Positions 1 to 12,516 of a DNA stretch of 64,000 bases are shown here, in pieces. The notes below the pieces were generated by a model. The model saw nothing but the letters and a program-made list of their open reading frames with translations, was not told where the DNA came from and did no database searches. The translations under genes were made by a program, and so were the position numbers. The stretch comes from Sebastes aleutianus (taxonomy: Eukaryota; Chordata; Actinopteri; Perciformes; Sebastidae): the NCBI GenBank assembly GCA_916700875.1, contig CAKAKS010000039.1, forward strand, positions 8,023,544 to 8,087,543, in the 5' to 3' direction. Every line of letters begins with the position of its first letter. Positions within the stretch are counted from its first letter, which is position 1.

Positions 1-189
1 AGCTGTGGTTGGGCAAAATAAGCTGGATCCAACATTGAAACAGTTTCAGTTTTCAGTGTTGTAAACATTGAAAACAGGATGTCTGGATGCTGGAGTGGAG
101 AATATCCAGACATGAGAATGATATGTTGATTTATGGATGCATTTAGAAAAAAGGAACAACAAGCAGTCGAATGAAGAAAATGTATAAAC

Positions 190-430
190 AATGACATTGA
201 TAGGAATCAGTTCGGTAGAAAATCCAGCAGACTCCAGATCAGCTCTGATTGGTTGTTTTCCTCCGGTCTGTAAAATCTTACAGATGCCATCAGGAGCACC
301 GGAGGACACAGAGGCTCGAGATCTTTTTTTCAGATTACCTGTCTCATGCACTACTGTCAGGATATAGTGTTTTATAGAAATTACTTTTTTTTTTTTAAAT
401 CATATTTGCTCCATTTCTAAATCACTGCAG
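190..430 (-). repeat. Interspersed repeat, inverted partial copy of the 3990-4460 element
   Basis: This segment reads, on the minus strand, like the first 200 or so bases of the element at 3990-4460. Shared blocks include CCTGACAGTAGTGCATGAGA, CAGGTAATCTGAAAA, the word CCTCCGGTG, and AGACCGGAGGAAAACAACCA. The short ORFs here are chance ORFs inside the repeat. The family looks like a non-autonomous DNA element; I cannot name it. Confidence 0.7.
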
Positions 431-3400
431 TGATTTACAGTGCAAGCACATTAAATTCATGGATGTCAATGTACACTACACGGGAAAATATGTGGACACC
501 TGAACATTACAGCAACTTTAACAGCCTAGACTCTTCTGGGGGAGACTTCTTTTTACAAGAGTTTGGAACCTGGCTGCAGGGATTTGCATCCTTTAGTCAC
601 TGCAGTCAGCCAGCGATGTCGGACGATAAGGTCTGGCTCCCAGTCGGCATTCCAATTCATCCTAAAGGGTTTTGGATGAGGTGGAGTTCAGGCCAGTCAA
701 GTCTTTCCCAACTCTTTTGCCAGGCAAGAATTTCAATATTAAGCAATCCTGGAAGACTATGAATTACATTTAGTGAAAATGTTTCCTTACATCCAATGAC
801 AAATTCTCGCGTTTTGTAATATCTAGCACAACGTATAGTTAAGGTAAGGGAAGGGTTGTGATTATATGGCAAGTAAACTATGGTTAAGGTGTGGTTAGGG
901 TAAAGCAACTAAAACACCTGGTTAAAAGGTGCTAAATTTGAAATTCACAGTGCTCTGTCCACTGTGCTCATATGGCGGTTGCCGCTGGTAATGCCGTCGC
1001 AGAAGCGTCGCGCCCACCCTCCATTTACCACCCGGGTTAACACTGTTAGCTCTGTCAGCACTTTTGCCGTTGTTGCACTCTTAGCACTGTTAGCCGCTAG
1101 CCACCGGCTCAGTCGTCACCGTGTTGAGAGCCGTGTGGAGGCAATCCCTCAATCATAGATAGGTTATGCTCTGAATTTGGAATTTAGCGCCATTAAGGTC
1201 ATGTTTACAATTTATAAAAAGACAGACGTTAATTGCAGATCTCTAACAGGATGCAAACTACATAAAGGGCACTCTGATTGCTGCATTGCCGCTCAACGTT
1301 AGCACTGGGCGACGTGGGCGTAGATCTTGAGGTGCTGAAACGTCCAATATGAGTGTAATTTCCGGGGATATTGGGCAATCATTCGCATAAAACTTGGAAT
1401 GTTTCTCTTTATGGACCTGGCTTTGCCATTTTGTGACAGGAAAGGGCCGTTCCCAAACTGTTAGCACATAGTTGGAAGCACATTGCTGTCTAAATCGATT
1501 ATCTTTAGTTTTAGTTTTAAACATTTTCTCCTTAATTGGGACTACGGGGTTCCTATACCAGCCCAGACCATGAAAAATAATACCGGCGTGTGCCATACTT
1601 TTGTCCGTAGTGTATATTTTATATTACACGGTTGTTAAAACTGGTACCAGTCATGGAAGCACATTTGATCAACTTACTGGAATTGTGAATTTTAAGTAAC
1701 AGAACATGAATAGAACTAATAATCATTACGATTGTAAGATTAAGATTATAATCATTAAGGTTCAAATGCAAGTTTATGCAGTGTATAATTAGCCTGAATG
1801 ACTGATCATAGACTGTAATAATAAAATCATATTAATGACTGATAAATTGTCTGCCGGCATAACAGTTTTATGGCTCATGACTGTGTCCAATTAGTATTTT
1901 AACATCTGTATGTAATTTGTAATTTAGTAAATTGCTAACAAAATCAAAGTGTAACATGTACGAGCTCCCCTGCTGGTAATTCAAAGCACATGGCACCACC
2001 CCAAAACCGAAATAATCCTACAGGGTTGTTATAATGAAAATTGACTTACATTGCATTATTAAATGCACACAGGAAATTGCGCTCATTAAACAGCACTTGC
2101 TTAAGCGACTAAAACTGTGTTTGTCCCTTACTGCTGGAGCTCCATACAGTCTTAACGAGGTGTAGGCTTCAATCCAGCACACTTAAAGAGTCGTGTCCAA
2201 TCCGCTGCTGCCAAACAACGAGGTCACTTCCTGGCTTCGCCTTCCTAACTGCTTTGAATTTTGTATGGAGCTTATACAAAGGGCAACATTGAACTCCATT
2301 GGCATCAATGTATTTACACAAACTGTACTGTGTGCTAATCAATGAGACATTTGAATGGAGACCGCTATCTACAGTGCCCAATTTATAATGCCTCTGGAGT
2401 TTTGAACTCAAAGCTATCCACTTGTTTTTTTAGCTGCGATGCTCTGCCCCGAGGAGAACGGAAATAAAACCAACCTTTTCAAATAAGATCCTCATTATTG
2501 TATGATCATATGTCTGACAGCTTAATGAATCAAGCCTTTATTTAAAGCTATAAATACGTGATATTACTCTCAGGCTCTTTGGAACATCTTAGGTCAGGGT
2601 TAAAACTATAGACCTTTTCAAACTTCATGACATAAACATTCTAAATGGGGCCCTTTGTATTTGAAACGTCCAATCAGTTGTTGTAAAGAAGCAGTGATGT
2701 AGGTTACCAAAGTACGCTAATTGAAGCTGATCAATAAGGTCATGGATAATGTAAACCCTAGCAGTTAGCTGTGATAAGTTTGACAATAGCTGAGGGCCAT
2801 CAGACAGCCCTTTCTGACGGGGAACTGAAGCCATCGTCTTCAAAGCTACCACACCAGACTCCATTCACAAAAACAGTAATTTTACCTCACAGAACACAGG
2901 AGTTGCTGGTCTACCGCTGCATCGATCCGTTAGTTAAGTTTGTGTTATTGTGTGACTTTCAGATCTGAACTAACATGGCGTCCACAGCCTTACGTTGCTT
3001 TGCTTCCGTGCCTGTACTCCTGTCTGCTTCTCCAAACTGAGAGCACGCCGACCGCCATCTAAGTTACTGTATGTAACGTTAATACACTGAATATGTAAGG
3101 ATGTATATATACTGTATATGTAACAGCGTCATCATGTAGAAACCTACATCAGGTCAAGTGGGAAAAAGTTTTTAGAAGGGCTTGGGAAAATAGCATTTTG
3201 ACGCTAAAACATACGTACTTTGACCAAAATGTGAATGTTTGGATTAGAATACATAAGGAACAGCACTGAGAAGCTACAGAATGATATAAAAACATCATGC
3301 CCCGTCATGCAGTAGCTGACAGGTAGTAAACTTGAACCAAAGCTGTTGCCCTGGCACCAGAATGGCATTGAAAAGATCTATAGCCAGATAAACCTTCAGC

Positions 3401-3989
3401 CACACACAGATGTTAAGTCTGCAAGTCTTAAATATATATTCAATTATTTTTTGCAGTAGCAGATGAAGTCCATATGGTCTGCTGGACATACTGCATATAG
3501 GCCTATATATCCTTAATCCCAGATAAGATTTATAAGAAGCAAAAGATATTACGGCTTTCTTTTCTATCCCAAACCTTTACTTGTTTCTTTGTTGCTCAAA
3601 CCACATAACAAATGCAAGATTATTTAACAGTAGAGCACATGTTTAATGATTTTCATAACAAATAAATCTGGGATGAATGACTCAACTTGTTTCATCTTCC
3701 AATGACTAATGGGAGGAATGTGTTGAAATGAGCCGATTTTCTCAGCGGACATTTTTGTCTTTCAAAGCCTGTTTGTGAGATTTACCATGTTGTTCTATTT
3801 GATAGATCTGTTGATCACTTGCACATTCTCAAACATCCAATAATGACCACTAATGGCCATTTGAAACGACAGGAACTCAACCAACCGGAACGTAACATGT
3901 AGCCACTGTCACAGGTTTTGTGTTTTTATTTCCACTGGTCTTCCTCTGCTTCTGGGGTGACTTACTGGAGCTCACCACTGGAGGAGGTG
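431..3989. other. Intergenic, mostly unassigned
   Basis: No gene is supported. The patch at about 955-1160 is clearly more GC- and CpG-rich than its surroundings and carries repeated GTTAGC-type words, so it is probably part of an old repeat. A stretch at 837-905 has TTAAGGT/GGTTAGGG-like words, also repeat-like. The remainder, about 1600-3990, is AT-rich with no recognisable motif and only short non-conserved ORFs. Confidence 0.5.
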
Positions 3990-4460
3990 ATACTTAAAGC
4001 TGCAGTGGATAGAATTGGAGCAAATATGATTACAAAAATATATATATCCTGACAGTAGTGCATGAGACAGGTAATCTGAAAACAAATCATGTTCCTCTGT
4101 GTCCTCCGGTGTTCCTAATGGCATCTGCAAGATTTCACAGACCGGAGGAAAACAACCAATCAGAGCCGAGCTGGAGCCTTGCCGTCTCTGAGCAGCTGTC
4201 AATCACTCGCGAACTCTGATCAAACGGTCAAACTAGGCAGCGCTGATCAAACATGAATCAATATTCTGTTACTGTAATGCCTATTTCTCTTCTCAAATGT
4301 TTTCAGAAACATCTTGTAGTGTACTGTTTAGCTGTAAAAATGAGAAAGTTTGTGACCTGGTCGCCATGTTGAGATCAGTTGAAGAAATACCAAGCACTGC
4401 CCACCAGCCGGAGCACCCATCATTCAAGAATTCATATGTTAATTATGACAATTTCAAACA
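3990..4460 (+). repeat. Interspersed repeat, longer copy of the 190-430 family
   Basis: The element starts near AGCTGCAGTGGATAGAATTG and shares about 200 bases with the inverted copy at 190-430. It continues through CAATCACTCGCGAACTCTGA to roughly 4460; that end is not sharply defined. No coding capacity was seen. The start resembles short non-autonomous fish elements that begin AAAG-CTGCAGTG. Confidence 0.65.
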
Positions 4461-4499
4461 AATGTCTAACAGTATAAAGTGATAAAGTGACGATACTAT

Positions 4500-4745
4500 G
4501 GACAGACATGGATGTAAAATGCACCTTGACTGGTTTGCAAACAACCGCGAGGCGGTAATTCTGGTTTAACCTTTGGACAGAGCAAGGTTAGCTGTTTCCT
4601 CATAGTCTTTATGCTAAGCTAAGCTAATTGGCTGCTGGCTGTAGCTTCACATTTAACAGACAGATGTGAGAGTGGTATGGATCTAACTTTCAGCAACATG
4701 GGAATAAGCGTCCCTGCTGTAAAAAAGGGACTATAAGCTGTGTTG
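4500..4745. repeat. Repeat-like segment with the GCTAAGCTAAGCTAA motif
   Basis: The block around 4600-4690 (TTTATGCTAAGCTAAGCTAA, followed by GGCTGCTGGCTGTAGCTTCA) belongs to a motif I recognise as widespread in fish genomes. It ends in degenerate sequence. No target duplication or terminal inverted repeat could be found. Confidence 0.5.
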
Positions 4746-6060
4746 GGGCCTTTTTTCAAGAGACAGTCCCTATTGAGACAAGAAAAATACAGCATCTTTA
4801 TACCACAGCTTTGTTGGGTGAAGGTTGTTAAAACTGAGCTTCAGTGGCCGAATCATACGACTGACTTGAAAGAATAAGGGCCACCCAGACAACATCACTT
4901 TGAGGTGAATACATGCTGTGCAGAAAAGAATCCAATGTGAATATGTTTCCTTCTTAATTAAAGACCAATTACAAAGAATCAAAAGAAGAATCTCCAAACA
5001 AAAACACAAACATGGTTCATGTGGTACAACAAAGTGTTATAGCAACAAAACATCACAGTCATGCCAGTGAAATATTCAAAGGAACATTGGAACTGACAGA
5101 AAGCTGTTTCAGAGATTTTATCACCCTACAAAATCAGTTCTTCCCAGAGGCACATTGTCCCAAAGATTAGGAACAAATGTTCCTTTGGAGGTGACCTTGG
5201 AGCAGGTATTAAAATCACCGTCTACAGGCCTGAAGCTGTCTCTGAAGGTTTAGCAGCTTCAGGAGCGAGTTTAGACACAGCTAATGTTAATCTGTCGTAA
5301 CTGTCACTTTCAAAAGGAAACCGTAAACATTGATTTACAGCATTGTTCGGCTTATGATTAGTTACTCTATTATCTATGAGTCGGAGTATGTCTGTTTGTG
5401 CTTTATGTCTGTGTGGCGGTGTTCCAGTCTGTCTTTGGGTGGTTGAGTGGCTGTTGCTCATGCATCATTTAACAGAAAGCACATGGAGTTTACTTGTAGT
5501 AAAATGTGCTATAAAAACAAAATAGGGCTGCAATAAAATCCTAAATAAATTAATACTGTCAGATAATGATGCAGTTCTAAATGACATCGATTTGTTCGGT
5601 TCAGAATGAGACACAGACTCCTGTTGGACGAGCCAATTCAGTTGCTTGACATAATGTAAAATATATTTATTACCTCCAAACATGACTGCAGAGTAAGAAT
5701 ACTAATACCACTAATAAAAGCACTGCCAGAAATGTCTCCCAAAATAATTCACAGGTAAGTACATAACAAAGAATGACTTTTATGTTGTTGGACACACACT
5801 GAACATTCCAGTCACTGCCGCTACCGCCAATTTATATCTGTTTACTTTCTTGATATACTGTTCACTGCAACATGATCACCTCAAAACACATCCCTGCTAC
5901 AGTAATTGTCCACATGATGGAACCATCAAGTCAGTAAGTTTCAGGTTCATCAGCCAGACTCAAGATGCAGCATGCATTCATTTTCTCTAAAGGACTGGTC
6001 CTACCAAACATTTTCAGAATCCTTCAGTAAATTAAGATGGACCTGACCCAGAATCATGGA
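4746..6060. other. Intergenic, nothing recognised
   Basis: AT-rich sequence with short random ORFs on both strands. I see no exon-like ORF with splice sites, no tRNA fold and no clear repeat family. Confidence 0.4.
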
Positions 6061-6061
6061 C

Positions 6062-6130
6062 TTAAAGGGGACATAATATCATGCTCCTTTTCAAGGTTCA
6101 TACTTGTATTTTGGTCCTGTTCTATTTAGT
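6062..6130. repeat. Fragment of a short interspersed element
   Basis: AAAGGGGACATAATATCATG matches, in reverse complement, the end of the element at 47325-47490 (GAGCATCATATGTTTCCCTTT). Only about 65 bases are kept before the similarity stops. Confidence 0.5.
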
Positions 6131-6306
6131 GTGTCACAGCCATTCCAGTGAGCCAGCATGTACAATACCGGGGCCCTGGCAGACCTGATGTATCGGGGCC
6201 ACAATTCACATTATTAATTACACCTGTGTTAACCCTGCAGTGACATGTAAAAATGGCTGCTGTGTAAAAGGCCTATTCTGCAAACTATATCAAATAAGTT
6301 AATTTC

Positions 6307-7107
6307 TTAAAAGGGCTCTATGTAAGAATCAGAAATTGCTTGTTAACAGCGACACTTGTGGCTGTTAAGTCAACGAAAGTCAGCATCCTGTTGCTTGCGC
6401 TCGTGCTTGTGCTCGCTCTACATAGACATGAACGAGCATCCATCAAAACTAGTGAGGCGACACACGTCGGCTAAAACCACAATATCACTCTATATTTCAC
6501 CTGCTTGGCAGTAATGTTAGCTGACCAGATGAAGGTCTCTCCACGAATCACTGCTGATCCTAGTGTTAACTTCCTGCTTCAGCATCTTGACCGCGGTCGG
6601 AGGGAACAGGGGAGACACCGGAGTTTTGGTTGGAGACGATAACGTTACTCGCTCCGGAGCCCCGTCACTTCAGGAAACAAGACACTGGAAACCTCTGTTG
6701 GTCTGGAGGAGCTGCAGCAGTTATTTCTGCACAAACTTCCACTGTACATTCACTAGATATTCTCAGAGCTAAACTAACTCTTCTGCAGTGTGTAGTGCGC
6801 GCGCATGAAAGTGAGAGTGGAGCGAGAGAGCGAGGTGTGTGAGTGAAGGCAAGCAGGCAGGTAGAGTACAGCAGAGACCAGGGCTACGGTCTCTCCTGTG
6901 TCTTCTGACCGCGGTCGGGAGGCTGACGCAGGAAGAGTTGACACTGTTTGCAAGACGGGCTCCGCTAGATATAACTTTGCGGTTTTGGTGCTTCCGTGTA
7001 GTTTGTGTTGGAGTCTGAGTCTGAACAGCGTAGCCACACGCGAGCGCGCATGGGACACCGACCCGCAATGATTTATACGTGTAAGAAATTACAAACAGTC
7101 ACTTTAA
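6307..7107 (+). mobile_element. Non-autonomous DNA element, about 800 bp
   Basis: The left end TTAAAAGGGCTCTATGTAAG and the right end, read on the minus strand as TTAAAGTGACTGTTTGTAA, are related terminal inverted repeats. A second, partial copy at 18995-19231 in the opposite orientation keeps the left 230 bases and has the better-preserved end TTAAAGGGACTGTTTGTAAG. The interior is CpG-rich and gives overlapping non-conserved ORFs on both strands, which I do not regard as genes. Confidence 0.65.
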
Positions 7108-8021
7108 TAACTAAGGAATGCTTTAGAAATGAACTGGAACAGTTGACAGTTACCAACTTGGCTTCTGTGATGACTTTCCCTAGAAACCAAAAAATACATA
7201 GATGCCAAGGAATGTAACCACGCTGCTGGGCTGTTATAAGAAATGGCTGATGCTGAAAAAGTAAATGAGTACTGACTCAACTGTTTGACAAAGAAAGTGA
7301 CTCATCATACACCAATTCAATCATTCAGTTAGTCATTCATCGGGTAATGTGTTTCAGGTTTGTTCATGTGTGCTACATGGTGCCTCAGGACCGTCCTCAG
7401 AGGAACTGGAGCTCGGATCTGTCTTGACTTCTGTACAGAGATTTTAACGGAGGGGTTCCCGGAGATGATCAGGCTGACATGTGACTGAGCATTCCACTGT
7501 TGTTTTTGGTTCCTGCAGGGCGAAGCCCGGTGAAGACGAGTGATAATCAACTCTGGCATATGCCTAAAGGTGCTTTCAAACTTTGACCTGGTTACTGTAC
7601 TACAGTACATGGCAACGTGATCTCATGTCTACTTGTCATATTTTGCTGCTTGGGCAGAAGCCTCCGGCAATTTGCGAAGTATCTTGACGCAGAAGGTTCG
7701 TGTGTGGTTAACGTTGTATAACGGTCACGGTTAATGCTGGGAAACGTGGCTAATGTTGTGAAACAGTGGCGTTTTGGTTTAGGTAACAAAACTATTTAGT
7801 TATGGTTGGAAAAAACGTCACAGTTCGGCATAAAAATGAGTACGCTTATAATGTAACATAAGCTGCAGACGTAACGTTATGTGATTTAGTGGCATTACGT
7901 CCCGTGACATAACGTTGTCAGTAAAAATCACTCAACATTTGGTTTCACACGGGACACAAACGCCGGTCCACTGAGTAAAATCCTGTGTTAGTTTGACCCA
8001 TCCTTCCCACCCACTCTTAAA

Positions 8022-8723
8022 CCAAGTTCACACTACACCTTTCAAAGTCGTCAGATTGCTGTACTGTTCACACTACACAACATGCTGTCTTGTAATCAGG
8101 AGTCTTTAAGTCGTGGTTTTCACACTACATGACTGACCGGAGACAGGAGGTCACACTGCAAGATCTTTCACCGGGAGGAATCCCCGATGAGGTCTCCAAA
8201 CTACATTTTGTCACGAAAACACACGTGAGAGTACACGGTAAATGACATCATACCTTATACGAGACACATGCTGATGTTGTGTTCACAAAATAGCCCGTTT
8301 CCTCCGGTTTCTACGTCTTTTTTAACTATTTCTTCCTCTATGTGGAACAACAACTTTGCTCCGTGTTGCAAATGCAACACATACAGTAAGTTCCTATTGT
8401 AATAGGTTTCCCCCTCAACCTGTGTCTCAAGCTCTCATTGGCTGTAGCTCGTGGCCGGAGTCCCCGACAGGTCCAGATATTTAGCATGCTAGATATCTGC
8501 AATATGTCTGTGAGGCATCGGCTCACGTCGGTGAGCCTCTCGGCTCGCGTCGGTGAGCCTCTCGGCTCGCGTCTTTGAGCAGTTCCCACATGACGCTTGA
8601 GTGCCGATGTGCGAGCGACGAGCCAACAGCGATTTGCTTCTGATCTGGGGCTTTTGCTACAAAAACTTTCGGGGAGTGGAAAATCAGGGCTAAAGTTGTG
8701 TAGTGTGAAGTAGGCATTAGAAG
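8022..8723. mobile_element. DNA transposon inserted in an older repeat, with target duplication
   Basis: A 702-bp insertion is bracketed by the direct repeat ACTCTTAAA at 8013-8021 and 8724-8732. Near its left end is TTCACACTACAC; near its right end is GTGTAGTGTGAAG, which is its inverted partner. Subterminal inverted repeats with an 8-9 bp duplication suggest a hAT-like non-autonomous element. The superfamily is inference. Confidence 0.75.
8527..8570 (+). repeat. Two-copy 22-bp tandem repeat
   Basis: Two perfect back-to-back copies of a 22-bp unit starting GTCGGTGAGCCTCTCGGCTC lie at 8527-8548 and 8549-8570, inside the 8022-8723 transposon. A third, incomplete unit (GTCTTTGAGC) follows. Confidence 0.85.
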
Positions 8724-8960
8724 ACTCTTAAATACTACGTCCGTTACTCTTAGTGTCTAATAATGATGCAGATGGGTTTACATTGGAATTAGCTGAAAGC
8801 CCGGTGTATCTTATACAGATGTTTAAGGGTGCCTTGTGCGTCGGTATCAAGTTGGCGAGGGCTACACTGCCCGAGTGTCGGTATTTGACCAAAACCTTGA
8901 CTAACATCATGAGGGTCATACCCCAACGTTGAGCGTCTCTGCTTAACAACTGAGAAACCC

Positions 8961-9980
8961 CAAACACACACATTACAGTCATTCGCATTCAAAAACACTG
9001 GGATTTGCTAATGAACGCGTGCAATCAGTTTCATCTTCTCAGACACACTTTCATTCTGTGGCTGCCCATGTGACACACAAACACACGTCAGAAACCTTTT
9101 ATAGGCCCACATAATGGCAAAGTGGTCATGCTAATTTTATATCAATTGGAGAGCTCATGCCCTGAAGTTGAAAATAAGTAACCACAGTAACTTAACAAGG
9201 GGCCTTGGTCTCATGTTTTACTTTGTGATTACAGCTTGTCATGGAAATGGAAACATTTACTGATGTTTTTAAGGTAGTTTTTCTTTTGTATTTCAATTAT
9301 CAACATGGTTACACAACACTGTTCTGTTTTGAGCCAAACAGTTGCTTCATATATGTGGCTCCTCTCCCTGTTTGTTGTTTGGCAAAAAGAGCTCATAGAG
9401 CTTTAATTAATTCATGCCTAAGGCACCGGCATACATAGCGATTCTCTCTCAGATCAAACACCACTAATTGTGGGAATTTGAAAGAAGCACCTCCGTTATC
9501 TCCTCGGCCCGTCGATGCCCCAGGCAATTAGTCATAACTGTCAAAGCAAATCTATTATCAAAAAGATTCATTGGCTTCACAGGGAAGCTCTTTGCATTGA
9601 TAATGGATCCCATCTGAGAATGTTCAATTCATCAAACAGTAGATTACACACACTCAATCACCTGTTCTCTTCTGAATACCTCAGCATATTAAAAAAAAAA
9701 AAAAAAAAAATACAGTAGTTTTCCTCCCATGAATACACTTTAAACTCAACCCACAACCATTCAAGAAAACAGCTGTGATTGAACAGCTGAGTTCATAACG
9801 GTATGTTTCGCTTTATGGGCAGATTGCATGCAAAACGTGACAGAAAATTATTTTCCCAGATAGCTGGAAGACCAGGGAAAAACATATAAGACGATGCCAA
9901 ATTGACAAATTTAACGTTCAATCTAATTTGAATGTGTGCATGTTTCCATATTCCTTACAATACTTACTGGTGTCGTGTGA
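8961..9980. other. Intergenic, nothing recognised apart from a poly-A run
   Basis: AT-rich, with a homopolymer run of about 19 A at 9691-9709. No gene or clear repeat family was recognised. Confidence 0.4.
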
Positions 9981-9984
9981 TGAG

Positions 9985-10310
9985 TGCAGAGGACAGGAAG
10001 CTATTTAAAGGGGACAAATCATGGCTGCGGTCGAAAAAGCCTTTTTCGCTTAGGAAGGTTCCTAACGGAGTGAAATGACCCAGAAGTGTCTTAAGTAGTA
10101 GCCATGATAAAAGCTGTTTGAATTCTCTAAATACTAAGGAAAGGTGCTTCAATGCTTCCTTTCTTATCTCCTTTAGCAGAGGATACACTGGAGCATCCTT
10201 TACCAAAGGGAAGGAAATAATAACATCCCACAATTCCTTCCGTGCGGCCGCAACTTTTAAAGCGACGCACCATTCATGAAAACAAACGATATGCTTATCT
10301 TGCAATACAT
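9985..10310 (-). repeat. Repeat-like segment with a 113-codon open frame
   Basis: A minus-strand open frame of 113 codons (10305-9964) covers this block. Its sequence, including GCGGCCGCACGGAAGGAATT and AGGAAGCATTGAAGCACC on the minus strand, looks like a dispersed fish element. The translation has no domain I can name. I treat it as repeat, not gene. Confidence 0.45.
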
Positions 10311-10384
10311 TTTCATACAGTCATACACTAATTGGGATTCATGTTGATAAATACCAGTGGACAGTAAAAAACATTTAGTTTCAC

Positions 10385-10580
10385 TTCATTTTTATTTATT
10401 TATTTTGAACAAGTAACAAATAATTAAAAAACTAAACAAGAATAACAAATATAATGAACAGTAAAGATATAGCAAACTGTCAATTAACAAATAAATACTA
10501 CATCCGAAAGGGAGTAGGAAGAAGTATACATTTAGTGGTTCTACACCTTCTCCATAACACATAAAAAACATTATTATTTA
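10385..10580 (-). repeat. LINE-like 3' end fragment
   Basis: AT-rich sequence with TTTATTTATTTATTTTGAAC followed by GAAAGGGAGTAGGAAGAAG resembles the tail of a non-LTR element, read on the minus strand. No open frame remains. Confidence 0.4.
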
Positions 10581-11389
10581 TCATATAACTTTTTGTGGTA
10601 GCCTATACTGTAGGTTTTTCCTTCAACCTTGGTAATGAAGTGATATTTTTCACCGGTTGTCCACGTTAGGTCAGATAATCCTTTATTATACGTTGATAAA
10701 GTGTTCCAGCAGCAGAAGGACCTGTGGTATCTCTCTTTCACACACCACGGGTGAAGTAGCCTGTCACTGAAGGCGCTATTTAACAACGCACGGGGAGAGC
10801 GTGCGCCTTTTGTAGTCCATCTTCAGAACATTGTAGTTTCACCAGAGCAGACCCATGTCACTAACGTCCGAAGGCTCATTAGAATTCACTACCCCCCCAT
10901 CTCAGTATCTCCACCCACAGCTTGAGAACTACAAAGGTAGGTTAATTGTCACAAAATTCAGCATGTTAATTCTTGTATCTTGTAATTGCTGTGACCACAG
11001 CTGTTTACTCCACCCGAGTTCGAAACATTCAGTGCCCCGCCGCCCCTTTGATGTACCCTTTGTAGGATTCTTGTGTCTTATTGTCTTACCTGTCTTGCTG
11101 CAAATGCCAATTGCCCTCCGGGGACAAATTGAAAGTTGAAGTTGAATTGGGCAGGTAGATGTGGTAGGGTAACTTGAAAAGGTGGAGGAGGTAAAGCTGT
11201 GTAGCAAACCAGCAGGAGGGACAACCTGCAGGGTGTTAATAATAGAGAGCAGCAGGTCAGCAAAGGGTCGCGGGAGGTTTATTCCAAATGAAGAGCGCAT
11301 GGTAGGAAAAGGTTCTATAGCGTGATGAGTTGGACAACAAGGAAGCCTGTCTGCTGAGATCTTAAAACATTCAGTATTTTACAACCTAG

Positions 11390-11453
11390 ACCTTATTTTC
11401 CCATGTGTTTTGTTTTTAACTGACTAATAGGGACAACAATTCCTGAAATTGGT
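11390..11453 (-). repeat. Inverted partner of 14451-14517
   Basis: TATTTTCCCATGTG, then AACTGACTAATAGGGACAAC and AATTCCTGAAATTGGTCC, is the near reverse complement of 14451-14517. The right edge abuts the start of the LINE remnant. It is probably a fragment of the element that carries the small ORF at 14168. Confidence 0.7.
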
Positions 11454-11454
11454 C

Positions 11455-12515
11455 CAGAGAGAGAGAGAGAGAGAAGGTTGGACGATGATTGTGAATCAGG
11501 AAGTGCGTCGGATTAGCAAGTATGACGTGGGGGCAGTTATGAAGGGGATGAAGAGTGGAAAGGTGGTTGGCCCAGATCACGCACCAGTGGAGGTTTGGAG
11601 ATGTTTGGGAGGGATGGCAGTGAAGTTTTTAACTAGATTGGAAAGTGAGAGGATGCCTGAAGAGTGGAGAACTGGTATTTTCAAGAGTAAGAGTGATGTG
11701 CAGAGCTGTAGCAACTTGAGGTATAAAGTTGATCAGCCACAGAATTAAGTCATGGGAAAGAGTAGTGGAAGTTAGGTTAAGAGGTGAGGTGATGATTAGC
11801 GAGCAGCAGTATGGTTTCATGCCAGGGTAAGAGCATTACAGATGTTTGCTTTGAGAATGCTAATGGAGAAGTTTAGAGAAGGGCAGAAGGAGTTGCATTG
11901 TGTCTTTGTGGCCTTCCTCTCCGTCGGAGGAAGTGTGGTATCGCATGAGGAAGTTGGGAGTAGCAGAGAGGTCTGTAAGGGTGGTGCAGGATATGTACCA
12001 GGGTAGTGCAACAATGGTGAGGTGTGCGGCCGGAGTGACGGATGGGGTCAAAGTGGAGGTGGGATTACATGAAGGATCGGCTCTGAGTCCTTGCTTGTTT
12101 GCAATGGTGATGGACAGGTTGACAGACGAGATCAGGCAGGGGTCTCCGTGGACTATGATGTTCACGGATGACATTGTAATCTGTAGGGAGAGTAGGGAGC
12201 GTGATGAGGAGACCCCGGAGAGGTGGAGGTATGCACTGGACAGAAGAGGAATGAAAGGCAGTGGGAGCAAAAACTTGTGAAAGTGTGTGAATGAGAGGGA
12301 GAAGAGAGGAATGGGGAGGATGTAAGGAGTAGAGGTGCCAAAGATGGATGAGTTAAATACTCGGGGTCAACTGTTCAAAGTAACTGTTGCAAAGGGCAGA
12401 CGAGGTAAATTAGAGAGTGCAAGCAGGGTGGAGTGAGGAGAGTGTCAGGAGTGATTTGTGACAGAGGACAGAGAGGTACCAGAAAGAGTGAAAGGGAAAG
12501 TTTAAAGGATGGTGA
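11455..12515 (+). pseudogene. Non-LTR retrotransposon reverse transcriptase, broken
   Basis: Two open pieces in different frames carry parts of one reverse transcriptase. The first, 11449-11748, has MKSGKVVGPDHAPVEVWRCL, the N-terminal fingers block of LINE reverse transcriptases. The second, 11900-12280, has VEVGLHEGSALSPCLFAMVM and MFTDDIVI, the F-x-D-D catalytic block with T where A is usual. Between them are stop codons and a deletion that removes most of the first-aspartate region. The part from 12290 to 12515 continues the thumb-like region (VEVPKMDEL in one frame) with further frame loss. It begins with a GA-rich run at 11455-11475. I cannot assign the clade with confidence. The element is dead. 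Confidence 0.8.
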
Positions 12516-12516
12516 T

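Larger units (their letters stand above)
7680..8960. mobile_element. Interspersed repeat of the TTACGTAAC family, split by a later insertion
   Basis: Two halves, 7680-8021 and 8733-8960, are the two parts of one repeat family that recurs across the window. Shared landmarks are TTTGGTTTAGGTAACAAAAC, TTTGGTTTCACACGGGACAC, ATGATGCAGATGGGTTTACA and GAAAGCCCGGTG. The unbroken copy at 32505-32930 shows that the halves were once contiguous. No protein-coding potential was seen. Confidence 0.7.

Noticed and set aside
837..905. GGTTAGGG-like words suggesting internal telomere repeats
   Set aside because: The words are irregular and not in tandem TTAGGG register; a dispersed repeat explains them better.
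6769..7068. Overlapping minus-strand ORFs of 94-99 codons in a CpG-rich area, possible CpG-island gene start
   Set aside because: The area is the interior of a transposon whose partial copy occurs at 18995-19231.
9964..10305. 113-codon minus-strand ORF as a gene
   Set aside because: The DNA looks like a dispersed repeat and the protein has no recognisable domain.
11860..12270. 136-codon minus-strand ORF
   Set aside because: It is the antisense shadow of the LINE reverse transcriptase.
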